Assembly (NCBI GenBank): GCA_900290245.1
Contig: OKRB01000118.1
Coordinates: 1 to 64,000 of the forward strand
Length of the DNA: 64,000 nt
Reading direction: 5' to 3'
Source: Candidatus Sulfuritelmatomonas gaucii
Lineage (GTDB): Bacteria; Acidobacteriota; Terriglobia; Terriglobales; Acidobacteriaceae
A program made the translations under genes and the position numbers. Numbering within the stretch: position 1 is the first letter of the stretch; every line of letters starts with the position of its first letter. Shown in pieces: positions 19,380 to 28,245 of the stretch. The notes under the pieces were generated by a model. That model was not told where the DNA came from and searched no databases. It saw nothing but the letters and a program-made list of their open reading frames with translations.

Positions 19380-20299
19380 GGCTGCTCCAGGGGTGCGTAG
19401 GACAGAATCTCGCCGGCCACGTGCGCTGCATCCGCGCCACGGGCGACAGGAAGGAAGACAACGATCACCACGCTCGGCCTCTGTGCAGGAGCCATGCCCA
19501 CAAACCAGCCGTGCGACCGGCCCGATGCTTTGCTATCCGCCGTTCCTGTTTTACCCATGACAGAGACGCCACCCAGGCTTGCCTGCCCAGCCATGCCGAA
19601 ACTCGCCGAGTCCTCGAGTCCCGCGCGCACCACTCGAGATGCTTGGGAGCCAGGATGCGCGGCCAGCTCAAGCGCCAGCCACCGATATGCCGCGGCCAGT
19701 TCCAATGGTGTCACGCGCACACCTTCCACCCCCAACAACGTCAACTGTTCGTCGTCAATTGACATCGGCTCGCGGAACTCGGCGACGGCGTCCTCACGCA
19801 CGAGTCCAGTCGCTCCCAATAGTCCGGTGGGGCGCAACAAGCCGCCCAATTCGCCCGGCCGAAGCATCCGCGCCAACGCCGCAAAGTACGAATTGCACGA
19901 CCACGTCAGTGCTTCGCGCGCATTGAACGACGGCGCCTGCGGATGCGAGCAAGCCAGCCGGTGACCCGCAACGACAAGCTGCCGGTTGCAGGCGATGCGA
20001 AGCGCAGGATTCCACCGTCCCGCGCTCACCAAACCGTACAGCACAAGTGGCTTCAAAGTTGATCCCGGTGCAGCCAGTGTGTGTGCCGCATCGCCAAGCT
20101 TGTGCGCTGCCAAAAGTCTTCCGCTTGCAACGTCGAGCACGACGACGCGAGCCTCTGGCGCTTGGAGTGATCCGCTGCGAACGGCGCCCACCCATGTCTG
20201 GCATGTCAACCGGGAGGGCAAAGTCAAGAGTCCAATCGCCCCCACGCCCGCGATCATCCACTGGATTCGGTGCACAGGAAAAGTATGACGTATTCCCAT
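19376..20299 (-). CDS. penicillin-binding transpeptidase-domain protein
   Basis: 307 residues with an N-terminal membrane segment (about 12-30) and one transpeptidase domain carrying all three active-site motifs in order: STLK (80-83, catalytic Ser80), SCN (134-136) and KTG (250-252). It is much shorter than a normal class B PBP, lacking the N-terminal dimerisation domain, so it may be a specialised D,D-transpeptidase or a beta-lactamase-like sensor. It is the first gene of a two-gene coupled operon with the SpoIID/MA-peptidase protein, convergent with the macroglobulin operon. The bacterial macroglobulin-PBP1C partnership makes a peptidoglycan-repair role a plausible inference. Confidence 0.85.
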   Translation of the reverse strand: MGIRHTFPVHRIQWMIAGVGAIGLLTLPSRLTCQTWVGAVRSGSLQAPEARVVVLDVASGRLLAAHKLGDAAHTLAAPGSTLKPLVLYGLVSAGRWNPALRIACNRQLVVAGHRLACSHPQAPSFNAREALTWSCNSYFAALARMLRPGELGGLLRPTGLLGATGLVREDAVAEFREPMSIDDEQLTLLGVEGVRVTPLELAAAYRWLALELAAHPGSQASRVVRAGLEDSASFGMAGQASLGGVSVMGKTGTADSKASGRSHGWFVGMAPAQRPSVVIVVFLPVARGADAAHVAGEILSYAPLEQP

Positions 20300-20438
20300 G
20301 CGGATTCACCATCGGGCGAATTACTAATCGACGTTGGCAAATGAAATCCAAGTAATACGGTCGGAAATACTGGCCTTCGAAATCCGAGAATATGCTTGAT
20401 GGCGCCTCAAAGTCATTTGCCGACGAACAAAGTTCAGT

Positions 20439-20513
20439 GGATTGCTGGCACTAAGGTCGGAGGAAGCGCACAATCATTCAAATATCATGGTCGCCTCGGC
20501 CTCGGCGCGTTGA
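20439..20513 (+). pseudogene. C-terminal stub of a winged-helix/TPR regulator paralogue
   Basis: Read in frame, this stretch gives 'GLLALRSEEAHNHSNIMVA' and four more residues before a TGA at 20511. That matches the last 25 residues of the regulator ending at 51952 ('VLLAQRAEEVLNHSNMIVA...'). Nothing upstream of about 20439 continues the match, so only the tail survives. Identity was judged by eye. Confidence 0.7.
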
Positions 20514-20567
20514 CGATGAGCGGCGTGCTGCCGAAAGGCGAACCTGCGTCGAGCAAATCTGACGATC
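20439..20567 (+). repeat. dispersed repeat, copy 1 (matches 51878-52005)
   Basis: About 128 bases matching 51878-52005 in the same orientation at roughly 80-85% identity by eye, with one or two indels. The match covers the last 25 codons of the regulator gene plus about 55 bases beyond its stop, including the shared GGCGAACCTG block. The rest of 20300-20639 shows no gene. Confidence 0.75.
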
Positions 20568-20639
20568 GTTGCAGTAGACCAATTGGTGGATCTCGACCAC
20601 GCGTGATTGATCAACAACCATGCGCGCGGAAACATCCAT

Positions 20640-23270
20640 TCATTCTGTCCGCAGAGTATCCACCGGGTCGATCTGTGCCGCACGTATGGCCGGGATGAAT
20701 GCGGCAGCAGCTGCGACGAGCAGCAGCACGGCGCCGGCAGCGACCAGGGTTTCCGCGTCGAACGCCTTCACGCCATACAAGAACGACCTCACTGCATGTC
20801 CCGCGGCCCACGCGCCAGCAATCCCCGGAACAAGCCCCAGCAGAATCATCTTCCCCGCCTGGCGTACTACGAGCCAGGCCGCGTTCTGCCGAGTTGATCC
20901 AAGCGCCATGCGGATTCCGATCTCGCGCCGCCGCAGCGCCACCGAGTACGCCAGCACGCCGTAAATCCCCACGGCCGAAAGAATCAGTGCCACAATGCCG
21001 AATCCGGCCACAAGCCGCAACGCGAGCTTCCGCTGCCCCAGCGACTCCGAGATTTCCTCTTCCATCGGTTTCAGGCTCATCTCCACCATCGTGGGCGCAT
21101 CCTGTTTCACCACCGCCCGCAGCTCGGATGCCACTGTGGCCGTCGGCAACGCAGAACGCACGGCGTATTGCACGCTCATGCTGAATACCTGGCTGAGAAA
21201 TGAGCCCTTCGGAAGCGCCAGGTCATCGAGGTAAACCATCGGCTCATAGGGCGCTCCCAGGTCTCCCCCCTGCACCTCGTTCTCCACCACTCCAACAACG
21301 CTCATGGGCCGGGTAAATGGGAGGTCCGCAACTGTCTCTCCCGGATTGCGATGAAATCTGATCGTCGCGCCGATGGGCTCCTGATCACTTAGAAACATCT
21401 TCACGAACGCTTCGTTCACCAGTGCAACCAGCGCGCCGCTCGACTCATCCATGGACAGAAAACCGCGTCCTCTCAGAAGTTGAATTCCGCTCGTTTTCAC
21501 AAAACTCGTACTCACAAAGCTGTAGTAGGCCGAGTCCCCCTTGTGATATGGCCGCCCGGCAACATCGGTGGTTCCGTGCAGAACCATGTTGTAACTCGAA
21601 AACGGAATCTCCGTCTGCGTTGTTACCGATTGAATGCCTGGCAGATTTTCGAACCTGTGTAATAAGCGCGTTTCCATCTCCCGCGAGAGCTGTGGGTCCT
21701 GCTGCTGGTTCTCGGGCATGAGCACCAGCGTGGTTACGCCCCGCGGATCGAATCCGAGCTTGACGTCCTCGAGCGAGCGCAGCGTGCGCACAAACAGGCC
21801 ACTTGTCACCAGCAGCACGCACGTCAGCGCCACCTGGATCGCAACCAGCAACCCGGGCAGCCGCGCTCTCCTTGTGGCGCTTCTTTGAGCAAAGCGGCCG
21901 GTCGTCTTGCGGCGAACGCTCAGTGCGGGCGCTACGGATGCAACGACTCCCACTGCGGCCGCCAGCACGCACACAGCACCCAGAACCGGCGGATGGACCG
22001 ACAGCTCATCGAACCGTGGATATTTGCCGGCATAAGCATGGCGCACCGCCGCAACCGCTATGAAAGACAGCCCTCCTCCGAGCGCCGCGCCGACCAGGGA
22101 AACGAGCACATTTTCGGTGACCAGCTGCTGCATCAGCCGGCCGAACCCGGCGCCCAGCGCAGACCGCACTGTCATCTCCGGCATGCGGCTGGCTGTCCGT
22201 CCAATCTGCAGATTCGCCGCATTGGCGCATGCAATCAAAAGCAACACCAACGCGGCGCCGAGCAGAGCCCATAGCGGCCGTTGCACGTCCCCAGTCACCA
22301 GGTCCCTGTAGGAGCGCATCATAAGCTCCCTGTGCTGCTCGGCATACGTGTGGCCGGCATGAGCGAAAACGCTTTGCGCCTCTGCGCGCACCTGCTGCAT
22401 CGAAACCCCATCTTTGAGACGTCCAATCACCGCGGCCGATTCGATCCCGAATCCGTCTTCGCCCGATGATCCGATGGAAATCGGCAGATAGATGATGGGT
22501 CCGCCGGAAGTCCCGGGAGCATGAAATCCGCGCGGTAAAACTCCGATCACAGTCCATTGCTTGCCCGAGATCGTGATCCCCGCGCCGATCGCCTTGGAAT
22601 CTCCCTTAAGCCGGTCGCGCCAGAACTCATCGCTGGCCACGGCGACCGGTGCGTTGCTATCGCCGGCGCCGATCAAGCGTCCGAATTTCGCTGAAACACC
22701 CAGCGTCTGAAAGAAGTCTGGCGTTACTTCCATCAGAACGTTGATACGCGCACCCTCTGAGGTCACAACAGGTCGCGCCATGATGTTGTATCCGCTTACG
22801 CCAACCAGCGAGCGAGTGTTGCGGCGTACCGCGTCAATGGCTGCGTACGAAAGGGCATGTGCGCTGGCGGAAAACCCCTCAGTCTCGGCCTCAGAGTAAA
22901 TCTGCACCAGCCGGTTAGGGTGCGGTAGATTCATGGGCAGCAGCAACACGGATTCGATGATGGCTAGCATGGCGGTCACGCAGCCCAGCCCCAGCGTCAA
23001 GGTGCACACCAGCATGGCCGTGTAGCCAGGGACCGCACTCAGGCTGCGCGCTGCGTACCGGATGTCGCGCAGCAGGTTCTCCAGCCATAATGCTCCCCAC
23101 ACCCCGCGTGATTGCTCCACGGCCACGAGCACATTGCCGAACTTCTGCTTTGCCGCCTGCCGCGCGTGATCGGGCGGCATTCCGGCGTCGATGTTCTTCT
23201 GTGTTTCAATCTCGAGGTGCGTCTCGATTTCGTTGAGCAATTGCTTGCTGCGATTTTGCCAGCCAAACAT
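20640..23270 (-). CDS. FtsX/MacB-type permease (acidobacterial duplicated orphan permease)
   Basis: About 876 residues. An N-terminal helical permease-prefix domain ('NEIETHLEIETQKNIDAGMP') comes first, then two MacB-periplasmic/FtsX permease units: the first with transmembrane helices near 'LVCTLTLGLGCVTAMLAIIE' and a large periplasmic domain, the second ending in 'AVGIYGVLAYSVALRRREIGIRMALG' and 'LVAAGAVLLLVAAAAAFIPA'. No ATPase gene is nearby, which is normal for this expanded acidobacterial family; substrates are unknown. The frame opens at 23333 inside the PadR gene, but the ATG at 23270 has GAGG eight bases upstream and lies 16 bases after the PadR stop, giving a two-gene operon. Confidence 0.88.
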   Translation of the reverse strand: MFGWQNRSKQLLNEIETHLEIETQKNIDAGMPPDHARQAAKQKFGNVLVAVEQSRGVWGALWLENLLRDIRYAARSLSAVPGYTAMLVCTLTLGLGCVTAMLAIIESVLLLPMNLPHPNRLVQIYSEAETEGFSASAHALSYAAIDAVRRNTRSLVGVSGYNIMARPVVTSEGARINVLMEVTPDFFQTLGVSAKFGRLIGAGDSNAPVAVASDEFWRDRLKGDSKAIGAGITISGKQWTVIGVLPRGFHAPGTSGGPIIYLPISIGSSGEDGFGIESAAVIGRLKDGVSMQQVRAEAQSVFAHAGHTYAEQHRELMMRSYRDLVTGDVQRPLWALLGAALVLLLIACANAANLQIGRTASRMPEMTVRSALGAGFGRLMQQLVTENVLVSLVGAALGGGLSFIAVAAVRHAYAGKYPRFDELSVHPPVLGAVCVLAAAVGVVASVAPALSVRRKTTGRFAQRSATRRARLPGLLVAIQVALTCVLLVTSGLFVRTLRSLEDVKLGFDPRGVTTLVLMPENQQQDPQLSREMETRLLHRFENLPGIQSVTTQTEIPFSSYNMVLHGTTDVAGRPYHKGDSAYYSFVSTSFVKTSGIQLLRGRGFLSMDESSGALVALVNEAFVKMFLSDQEPIGATIRFHRNPGETVADLPFTRPMSVVGVVENEVQGGDLGAPYEPMVYLDDLALPKGSFLSQVFSMSVQYAVRSALPTATVASELRAVVKQDAPTMVEMSLKPMEEEISESLGQRKLALRLVAGFGIVALILSAVGIYGVLAYSVALRRREIGIRMALGSTRQNAAWLVVRQAGKMILLGLVPGIAGAWAAGHAVRSFLYGVKAFDAETLVAAGAVLLLVAAAAAFIPAIRAAQIDPVDTLRTE

Positions 23271-23286
23271 CCTTGAGCCCTCTTTT

Positions 23287-23646
23287 CTATGAGCTCTCTT
23301 CCGCCACTGGAGCCAGAACACGCGCAATCGCATCGGAGAACCTCTGCCACTTCGAGGCTTCCGCGAAAAGCTGCCTGCGCCCTTTTGCCGTCAAGCGGTA
23401 AAACCGCGCCTTGCGATTATTCTCTGAAATTCCGTCCTCGGCAGCGATGAAGCCCACTTTGAGCAGGCGTTGAAGCGCCGGGTAGAGGGATCCATGGCCC
23501 ACCTGCAGCACTTCGTCCGATCGGCGTTCGATAGTGCAGGCGATGGCGTGGCCGTGAGCGCGCCCAGCCGCGAGCGTCTGCAGAATCAACAAATCCAGAG
23601 TGCCTTGCATGAGCTCCAGCTGCTTATCTGCTGTTCTAGTCGACAT
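23287..23646 (-). CDS. PadR-family transcriptional repressor
   Basis: 119 residues from the ATG at 23646. The winged-helix core is '[24 protein letters not shown]', '[23 protein letters not shown]', then the wing '[14 protein letters not shown]' and a C-terminal dimerisation helix. PadR regulators repress neighbouring transporter genes, and this one precedes the permease by 16 bases. The frame is open upstream to 23802, but a consensus promoter sits immediately before 23646, so the longer form is not transcribed from it. An 11-base inverted repeat overlapping that promoter suggests autorepression of the PadR-permease operon. Confidence 0.88.
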   Translation of the reverse strand: MSTRTADKQLELMQGTLDLLILQTLAAGRAHGHAIACTIERRSDEVLQVGHGSLYPALQRLLKVGFIAAEDGISENNRKARFYRLTAKGRRQLFAEASKWQRFSDAIARVLAPVAEESS

Positions 23647-23684
23647 TCGACTGGAATATACGACGAGTTCAAGTCGAATGTCAA
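23642..23684 (-). promoter_or_regulatory. PadR promoter with overlapping inverted-repeat operator, near-leaderless transcript
   Basis: On the minus strand, TTGACA (23684-23679) and TATATT (23660-23655) are separated by 18 bases. The predicted start point falls within a few bases of the PadR ATG (23646), so the mRNA would be nearly leaderless. A perfect 11-base inverted repeat, GACATTCGACT at 23642-23652 and AGTCGAATGTC at 23672-23682, covers the -35 box with one arm and the start point and ATG with the other, centre to centre 30 bases. Confidence 0.75.
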
Positions 23685-23923
23685 ACCGTGCAGGGGAAGC
23701 CCCGTGCCAAAAAGCTCCGCAAACCGGATTCGTCATCACCGATTGAAGTGTCTCCATGAACAATCCTCCGCCCGCGAATAGACAGCTTGGTCGAAACAGC
23801 AAAGAGGATCGTGTTGTGTAATGAGGACTGCAACTGATTGATATTGACCTTGCCGTGGAGAATCTCTTCCAAATGAGATTGAAATATTTTCATTCGCTTC
23901 TGAAGAAATGGAACAGGTCGACG

Positions 23924-26488
23924 CTATTGCCGGCTGTAGATTTGAAAAGGAGCCCAATAGAATGGCACACGAAATCTGCTGTGAGAATGTAGCATCGAAA
24001 GCTTGGCGTTCCGCAATGCAACCGCCGGTGATTCGCCGGCGGTGAGCCCCTGGTAAAGTTCATCCATCAGGCGCGGTGTCGAGTCATCACTCACCTCCCA
24101 AAGCGCGCCGATCACGCGCTGCGCGCCGGCGCGGAGAAAGGCCCACGAAAGTCCCACAAGGCCTTCTCCCGCGTACGCGCGCGTTCCGCTGCCATAGCAA
24201 GCAGAGATCGTGACAAGCTTTGCGTTGACCGGGTGCTGGATGATATCGCGGGCGTAGAGTTTGTAAGAATCTTCGTTCCCGGCGGGATTGGAGAGGATGA
24301 TTGCCGAATCCAATGGGCTGGTGCGGCTGGCAACGGCATGAGAGACGAAATGGATGTAAGTGTATCGATGCGGATCGCTGGCGAAATAGGCAACTGGCGT
24401 GGCTTGTTGCCCGGCGAGCGCCGAGACTTCTGCGGAAGTGAAATGACCTTCGATGCGGGTCATTTCCAATCCGAACATAGGAAGCGAGGAAAAATCCTGA
24501 TTGGGAGAAACCGGATTGCCAATTAAGAGGATCTTCTGCTTTGTCTGGCCTGTGGGTTTAGCAGCAGCCAGCATTGCAAGTGATGGGGCGGACGAGACAA
24601 TAAGGTCGTCGAGCAAGTAATGCGTCTGAACACTAGAAGCTGCGTTCGGCTGCGTACCAGGGACTGCGCCGGGAACGAGCAGCGTTTCGAAGTTCAGTTG
24701 GCTCAGGATTCCGTCAGCAAGAATGATTACCGGAATGCCGGGTCGAAGCGCCGCCGCCGCAGGCGATACAAGAATCCTGTAGAGTGATTCGCCATCCTGA
24801 TTACTGTCCTGCAATGGATCTTTCAAATCGAGGAGTGCCTTGCGATAGTGCTCGACGAGTTCAGTAATTTGCTGATATGGCGGCAGCAGAAATAGCCGAG
24901 TCTTTGTGCCAGTGATGGCCCATAAATACGATTGTTGTTGTCCGAGCCAATAGAAAAGGAGGGTGGATTTGATTTTCTGCGCTGCTTGTTGCGGATTCAG
25001 CGACGCGGGCCGCGATCGCTTTCCGGACGCCGGCTCACCGAAACTCCGTTCCAAGGTCTGCGCGCGGCTTTGGTCAGCGACGGCTAAAGCAGCATCGCTC
25101 CTTCCGTATTGCACGAGGAAATGGACGTAGTGATCGTAGATCTCCGCCGCATTGGCGCCGTACGGAAGTTGCGACTCTTCACTCTTGAGCTGTGCTCGTG
25201 CCGCCTCGTACATTGACAAAGTAGCTTTGTACATTCGATTGGCGGCAGCAGTATTATTCTGCGATTCAAAGAGCTTAGCCAGCTCAAATCCCGCGGTCAG
25301 TTTCGTCGTCATCATGGCCGCGGGATCTTTCTGGACCGAATGGAAATACGCTTCAGCCTGCGCAGGTTGCCCTCGCGCGGCGGCCAGCTCGCCAATGGTG
25401 AGGCGCAAGGTTGCGCTCGGGCGTATTCCGCCTGCGCTTTCGATCGAATTGAGTTGCGCGATGGTCGCATCCGCTTCATCAAGATTGCCGCTCAGGACTG
25501 AAACGCGGGCAAGGTCCTGAAGCGCGTTCACAATATCTTCTTTGCTGTTGATCTCTCTCGCCAAACCAAGCGCCTGGCTGTAGGCCTGCGCAGCACGCGA
25601 CCAATCACCGGAATCGCGATAAATGTAACCAGCGTCGCTGAGCCATTTGAGCTGGTTGCGCACGCTACCAAGCCGGCCTGCGTTGTTCTCTGCCGCAACG
25701 AACTGCTCAAGGGCTCTCTCGTGATCGCCCAACTGAAAATACGCCCAACCCAGATTGCCCGCAGCCCCTTCCGCAGTATTCTCATATCCCGAGCTTGTGG
25801 CCTCCTGATAAGCCGACTTTGACCAGTCGACAGCCTCATCGTAGTGATTGACCTGCATCGCGATAAAGCCGAGATTCAGCGTAGTGGTTGCCTCAAGCCA
25901 GGAATCATGATGGCTGCGGGCGAAGGACAGCGCATGAAGAAAGCTCTGACGCGCCTGATCGAAATGCCCAAGTTTCACCCCAAAAATACCGCGTGCGGCA
26001 AGTACATTCCCGCAGGTTGCAAAGTCTGAAGCTTGACACATGGTTTCGGCCTGAGTAAGCCGTTGTTCGGCTGACAAAATCTGTTGTTGACGCGTGAGCG
26101 CGACTGCTTCAATTGCAAGTTTTTCTATGGCGTCAGCGTCGGGCATTGCGGGGCTCCGAAGAGTACTGAGGGCATGAAGAGCATCCTCATACATGCCGCG
26201 TCGGAGCATGGAGTCTGCTTCGAGCAAAGTGAATCGCGACGCCCATGAAGGGTTAGTGACCTGAAATTGTTTGGCGCTTGCTTCGGCTTCCTGTTGGCTC
26301 AACGCCAGGTAGCCACTTTGAAACAGACGCCATGCGTGGTCATATGCAGCCTGGGCACAAGTGGGTCGTGTGTCTTCGAGCGGAAGCACCAACAGTAGCA
26401 AAAGCAGCGGGAGAAGCGTGATCGGGCGGAAACTGCGGTGCACTTGTGGCGAGTCTCGACGCAACGGAGTGTCCGTCCGCGAGGCCAC
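23924..26488 (-). CDS. TPR-CHAT caspase-like protease, secreted or membrane-anchored
   Basis: About 854 residues from the proposed GTG at 26488. A hydrophobic signal or anchor ('LLPLLLLLLVLPL') lies near residues 22-34. About a dozen TPR-like helical repeats follow (roughly 45-430, e.g. 'AEGAAGNLGWAYFQLGDHERALEQF'). The C-terminal CHAT domain has the caspase-like dyad His717 ('HFVSHAVASR') and Cys764 ('TISACYGSGTRAY') plus 'GEGLVGLSWAFLRAGAQRVIGALW'. CHAT proteases are activated through partner or TPR contacts and cut specific substrates. The gene starts six bases after the unrecognised 287-residue protein, in a sigma/anti-sigma operon. The start is uncertain (TTG 26464 and GTG 26443 are alternatives); the frame is open to 26743 but that part overlaps the upstream gene. 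Confidence 0.88.
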   Translation of the reverse strand: MASRTDTPLRRDSPQVHRSFRPITLLPLLLLLLVLPLEDTRPTCAQAAYDHAWRLFQSGYLALSQQEAEASAKQFQVTNPSWASRFTLLEADSMLRRGMYEDALHALSTLRSPAMPDADAIEKLAIEAVALTRQQQILSAEQRLTQAETMCQASDFATCGNVLAARGIFGVKLGHFDQARQSFLHALSFARSHHDSWLEATTTLNLGFIAMQVNHYDEAVDWSKSAYQEATSSGYENTAEGAAGNLGWAYFQLGDHERALEQFVAAENNAGRLGSVRNQLKWLSDAGYIYRDSGDWSRAAQAYSQALGLAREINSKEDIVNALQDLARVSVLSGNLDEADATIAQLNSIESAGGIRPSATLRLTIGELAAARGQPAQAEAYFHSVQKDPAAMMTTKLTAGFELAKLFESQNNTAAANRMYKATLSMYEAARAQLKSEESQLPYGANAAEIYDHYVHFLVQYGRSDAALAVADQSRAQTLERSFGEPASGKRSRPASLNPQQAAQKIKSTLLFYWLGQQQSYLWAITGTKTRLFLLPPYQQITELVEHYRKALLDLKDPLQDSNQDGESLYRILVSPAAAALRPGIPVIILADGILSQLNFETLLVPGAVPGTQPNAASSVQTHYLLDDLIVSSAPSLAMLAAAKPTGQTKQKILLIGNPVSPNQDFSSLPMFGLEMTRIEGHFTSAEVSALAGQQATPVAYFASDPHRYTYIHFVSHAVASRTSPLDSAIILSNPAGNEDSYKLYARDIIQHPVNAKLVTISACYGSGTRAYAGEGLVGLSWAFLRAGAQRVIGALWEVSDDSTPRLMDELYQGLTAGESPAVALRNAKLSMLHSHSRFRVPFYWAPFQIYSRQ

Positions 26489-26493
26489 TGGCG

Positions 26494-27357
26494 TTATGGT
26501 TCCGTTGTCCCGTTGCTTGAACCATCCCCGGTATCTGCGCCGCCAGCGATGGCGCAGCCAAAGTGGAATTCGATCATTTTTAGCCGCACCGTAGTTTTCC
26601 TGGGAACTCCCGAACCCGGCTTGAAGTCCTCGTGATTGATCGTCACTTTGCCCAGGACGATCGTGCCGAAGTCCGGAATCGTGATCACATGGCCAGAGGA
26701 GGCTCCGGGATAGTCTCCACTCGCGGCTTTGACCAGGGAACACTCAACTTCCTCCTGTGGCGACCCAAGAGTGGAAGCAAGTTGATTGTACCGTTCGCGC
26801 AGAGTGGTCGGAAGATCTTGGCGTTCGCGGATCCGGCTCAGCATGCTGGAGACGCACGACACGAGGTTGGAGTCCTGCGTGTACGCCGCATCGTCCGCCG
26901 GCTTGGAGCCGAGCAGTTTGAAATCGAGGTCAAGCGCGACCGGATGCCCGGCGATGCGCAGATTCTCAAAGCGTGTTCCGAGGAAACTGACGGTCGGGAC
27001 ATATCCGTCGAGCGAGTGCTCGGTGATCATTTGACCTACGATGCGATCGGCGGTAACGACATCGAGCACGTTCAACCCTTCAACGGCTGTTGTCGTCAAT
27101 GTTGTCCAGCCTTGCCCCGGCTTTGTGCTGCGATTGCCGGCAACCTGCGTATAGCCGGACTGGAATGAAATGACCGATTCAAGACGATAGCCCTCGGCCC
27201 GTTGCGACAGATAACCACCTTCATCACGCAGATGCGCATAGCCCTGAGGCTCGATCTCAGCAACCAGGGGCAGCTGCAAGTGGCCCGACAGGATTTTGGC
27301 TTCCGCATGATAGTGATGCGTTCTTCCATTCACAGTTTGTTCGTTCACATAAGACAT
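26494..27357 (-). CDS. unrecognised 287-residue protein between anti-sigma and CHAT genes
   Basis: I do not recognise this family with confidence. It has no signal peptide or transmembrane segment, few cysteines, and a beta-rich pattern: repeated strand-turn blocks such as 'AEGYRLESVISFQSGYTQVAG', 'TTTAVEGLNVLDVVTADRIV', 'GYVPTVSFLGTRFENLRIAG' and 'GHVITIPDFGTIVLGKVTIN', with a small helical stretch (about 175-205) and a low-complexity Gly/Ser/Thr tail. It sits 133 bases after the anti-sigma gene and six bases before the TPR-CHAT gene, which argues that the two products work together; substrate, regulator or ligand-binding partner of the protease are all possible. The ATG has GGAG about 12 bases upstream, slightly distant. 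Confidence 0.75.
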   Translation of the reverse strand: MSYVNEQTVNGRTHHYHAEAKILSGHLQLPLVAEIEPQGYAHLRDEGGYLSQRAEGYRLESVISFQSGYTQVAGNRSTKPGQGWTTLTTTAVEGLNVLDVVTADRIVGQMITEHSLDGYVPTVSFLGTRFENLRIAGHPVALDLDFKLLGSKPADDAAYTQDSNLVSCVSSMLSRIRERQDLPTTLRERYNQLASTLGSPQEEVECSLVKAASGDYPGASSGHVITIPDFGTIVLGKVTINHEDFKPGSGVPRKTTVRLKMIEFHFGCAIAGGADTGDGSSNGTTEP

Positions 27358-27490
27358 GGTCGACTCATGCTCCTTTGCATGCAGACATTTCTTGGAGTGC
27401 TTGCCGGGTTCTGGCTTCTGATTCGCCCGCAGGAGGGGATCTTGGAAAACGAGACGATTTCGGGGCCGGTTCCAAACCTTCTGGAATCTG

Positions 27491-28192
27491 CTAATTCGTC
27501 ATTACTATATCAAAATTGTATTGATCGAATGGAGTACGCACCCCTTGTGCGCTGACGCTGGTAATCAACAGCGAATACGATCCGGAGTGCAGGGCGCTGC
27601 CCGGAATGGTGAGGGAAAACCGCTCTTCGCTATCAGTTTCAGGCGCCGGAGCAGCTAACGTGCTGGCCCAGACGAGTTTACCTTGCGAGTCGCGTAGGCT
27701 GAAGGAATAGGAAGCCGCGGGTGCCATGCCGGGATCGGCCGACAAATCAATCGGCAATGCTACGCCGTGCGCCCGATCGACTGTGAAGGTGGGCAGCGTG
27801 GCGCCGCGCGTTGCCGGGTGCAACGGAGCCACAGGGGCAAGTCGGGGCTCGGTCGCCGACTGGCGCAGCGCAGGAAATGTCACGAAGTTTTGATACCCAA
27901 CCACCATAAGCAACGCGGCCAGGGCAGGAACCGCAAATGCCGGGCGCCACAAGAAGAATGAAAAGCTTCGCTTGGTGCCGGACTTTGTCTCGTCGGATCT
28001 GCTTTGCGAAGCTGCAAGGGCCGGGAGCTGATTCTTTGCTTCCTGAACGAAGAGAGTGCCGGCGCGGAGGTCGAGAGCGCACTCCGCGCAATCGAAAACA
28101 TGCTCTTCAAAGGCATCGCGCGCATCGGGAGCGAGTTCATTGAGCAGGTATCGTTCTGCGGCCATTTGTTCCACTGCTTCGGTATGATTCAT
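27491..28192 (-). CDS. zinc-finger anti-sigma factor
   Basis: 233 residues. The N-terminal zinc-finger anti-sigma domain carries the HxxxCxxC signature (His31, Cys35, Cys38) after a helical 'AAERYLLNELAPDARDAFEE'. One transmembrane helix lies at about 83-101, and a beta-rich, presumably periplasmic domain follows ('SYSFSLRDSQGKLVWAS', 'LHSGSYSLLITSV'). It should hold the upstream-encoded ECF sigma factor at the membrane and release it on an envelope signal. GGGAGG lies six bases before the ATG. It is the second gene of the sigma/anti-sigma/unknown/CHAT operon, 53 bases after the sigma gene. Confidence 0.88.
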   Translation of the reverse strand: MNHTEAVEQMAAERYLLNELAPDARDAFEEHVFDCAECALDLRAGTLFVQEAKNQLPALAASQSRSDETKSGTKRSFSFFLWRPAFAVPALAALLMVVGYQNFVTFPALRQSATEPRLAPVAPLHPATRGATLPTFTVDRAHGVALPIDLSADPGMAPAASYSFSLRDSQGKLVWASTLAAPAPETDSEERFSLTIPGSALHSGSYSLLITSVSAQGVRTPFDQYNFDIVMTN

Positions 28193-28245
28193 CTTTTCCT
28201 CCCGTTCAATTCGGCCAACGCTTCAGCCACGATATGGCAAGAGAA

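Noticed and set aside
23924-26488. CRISPR-associated TPR-CHAT (Craspase-like) reading
   Set aside because: No CRISPR array or effector gene in the window; the protein has a signal or anchor segment and sits in a sigma-factor operon.
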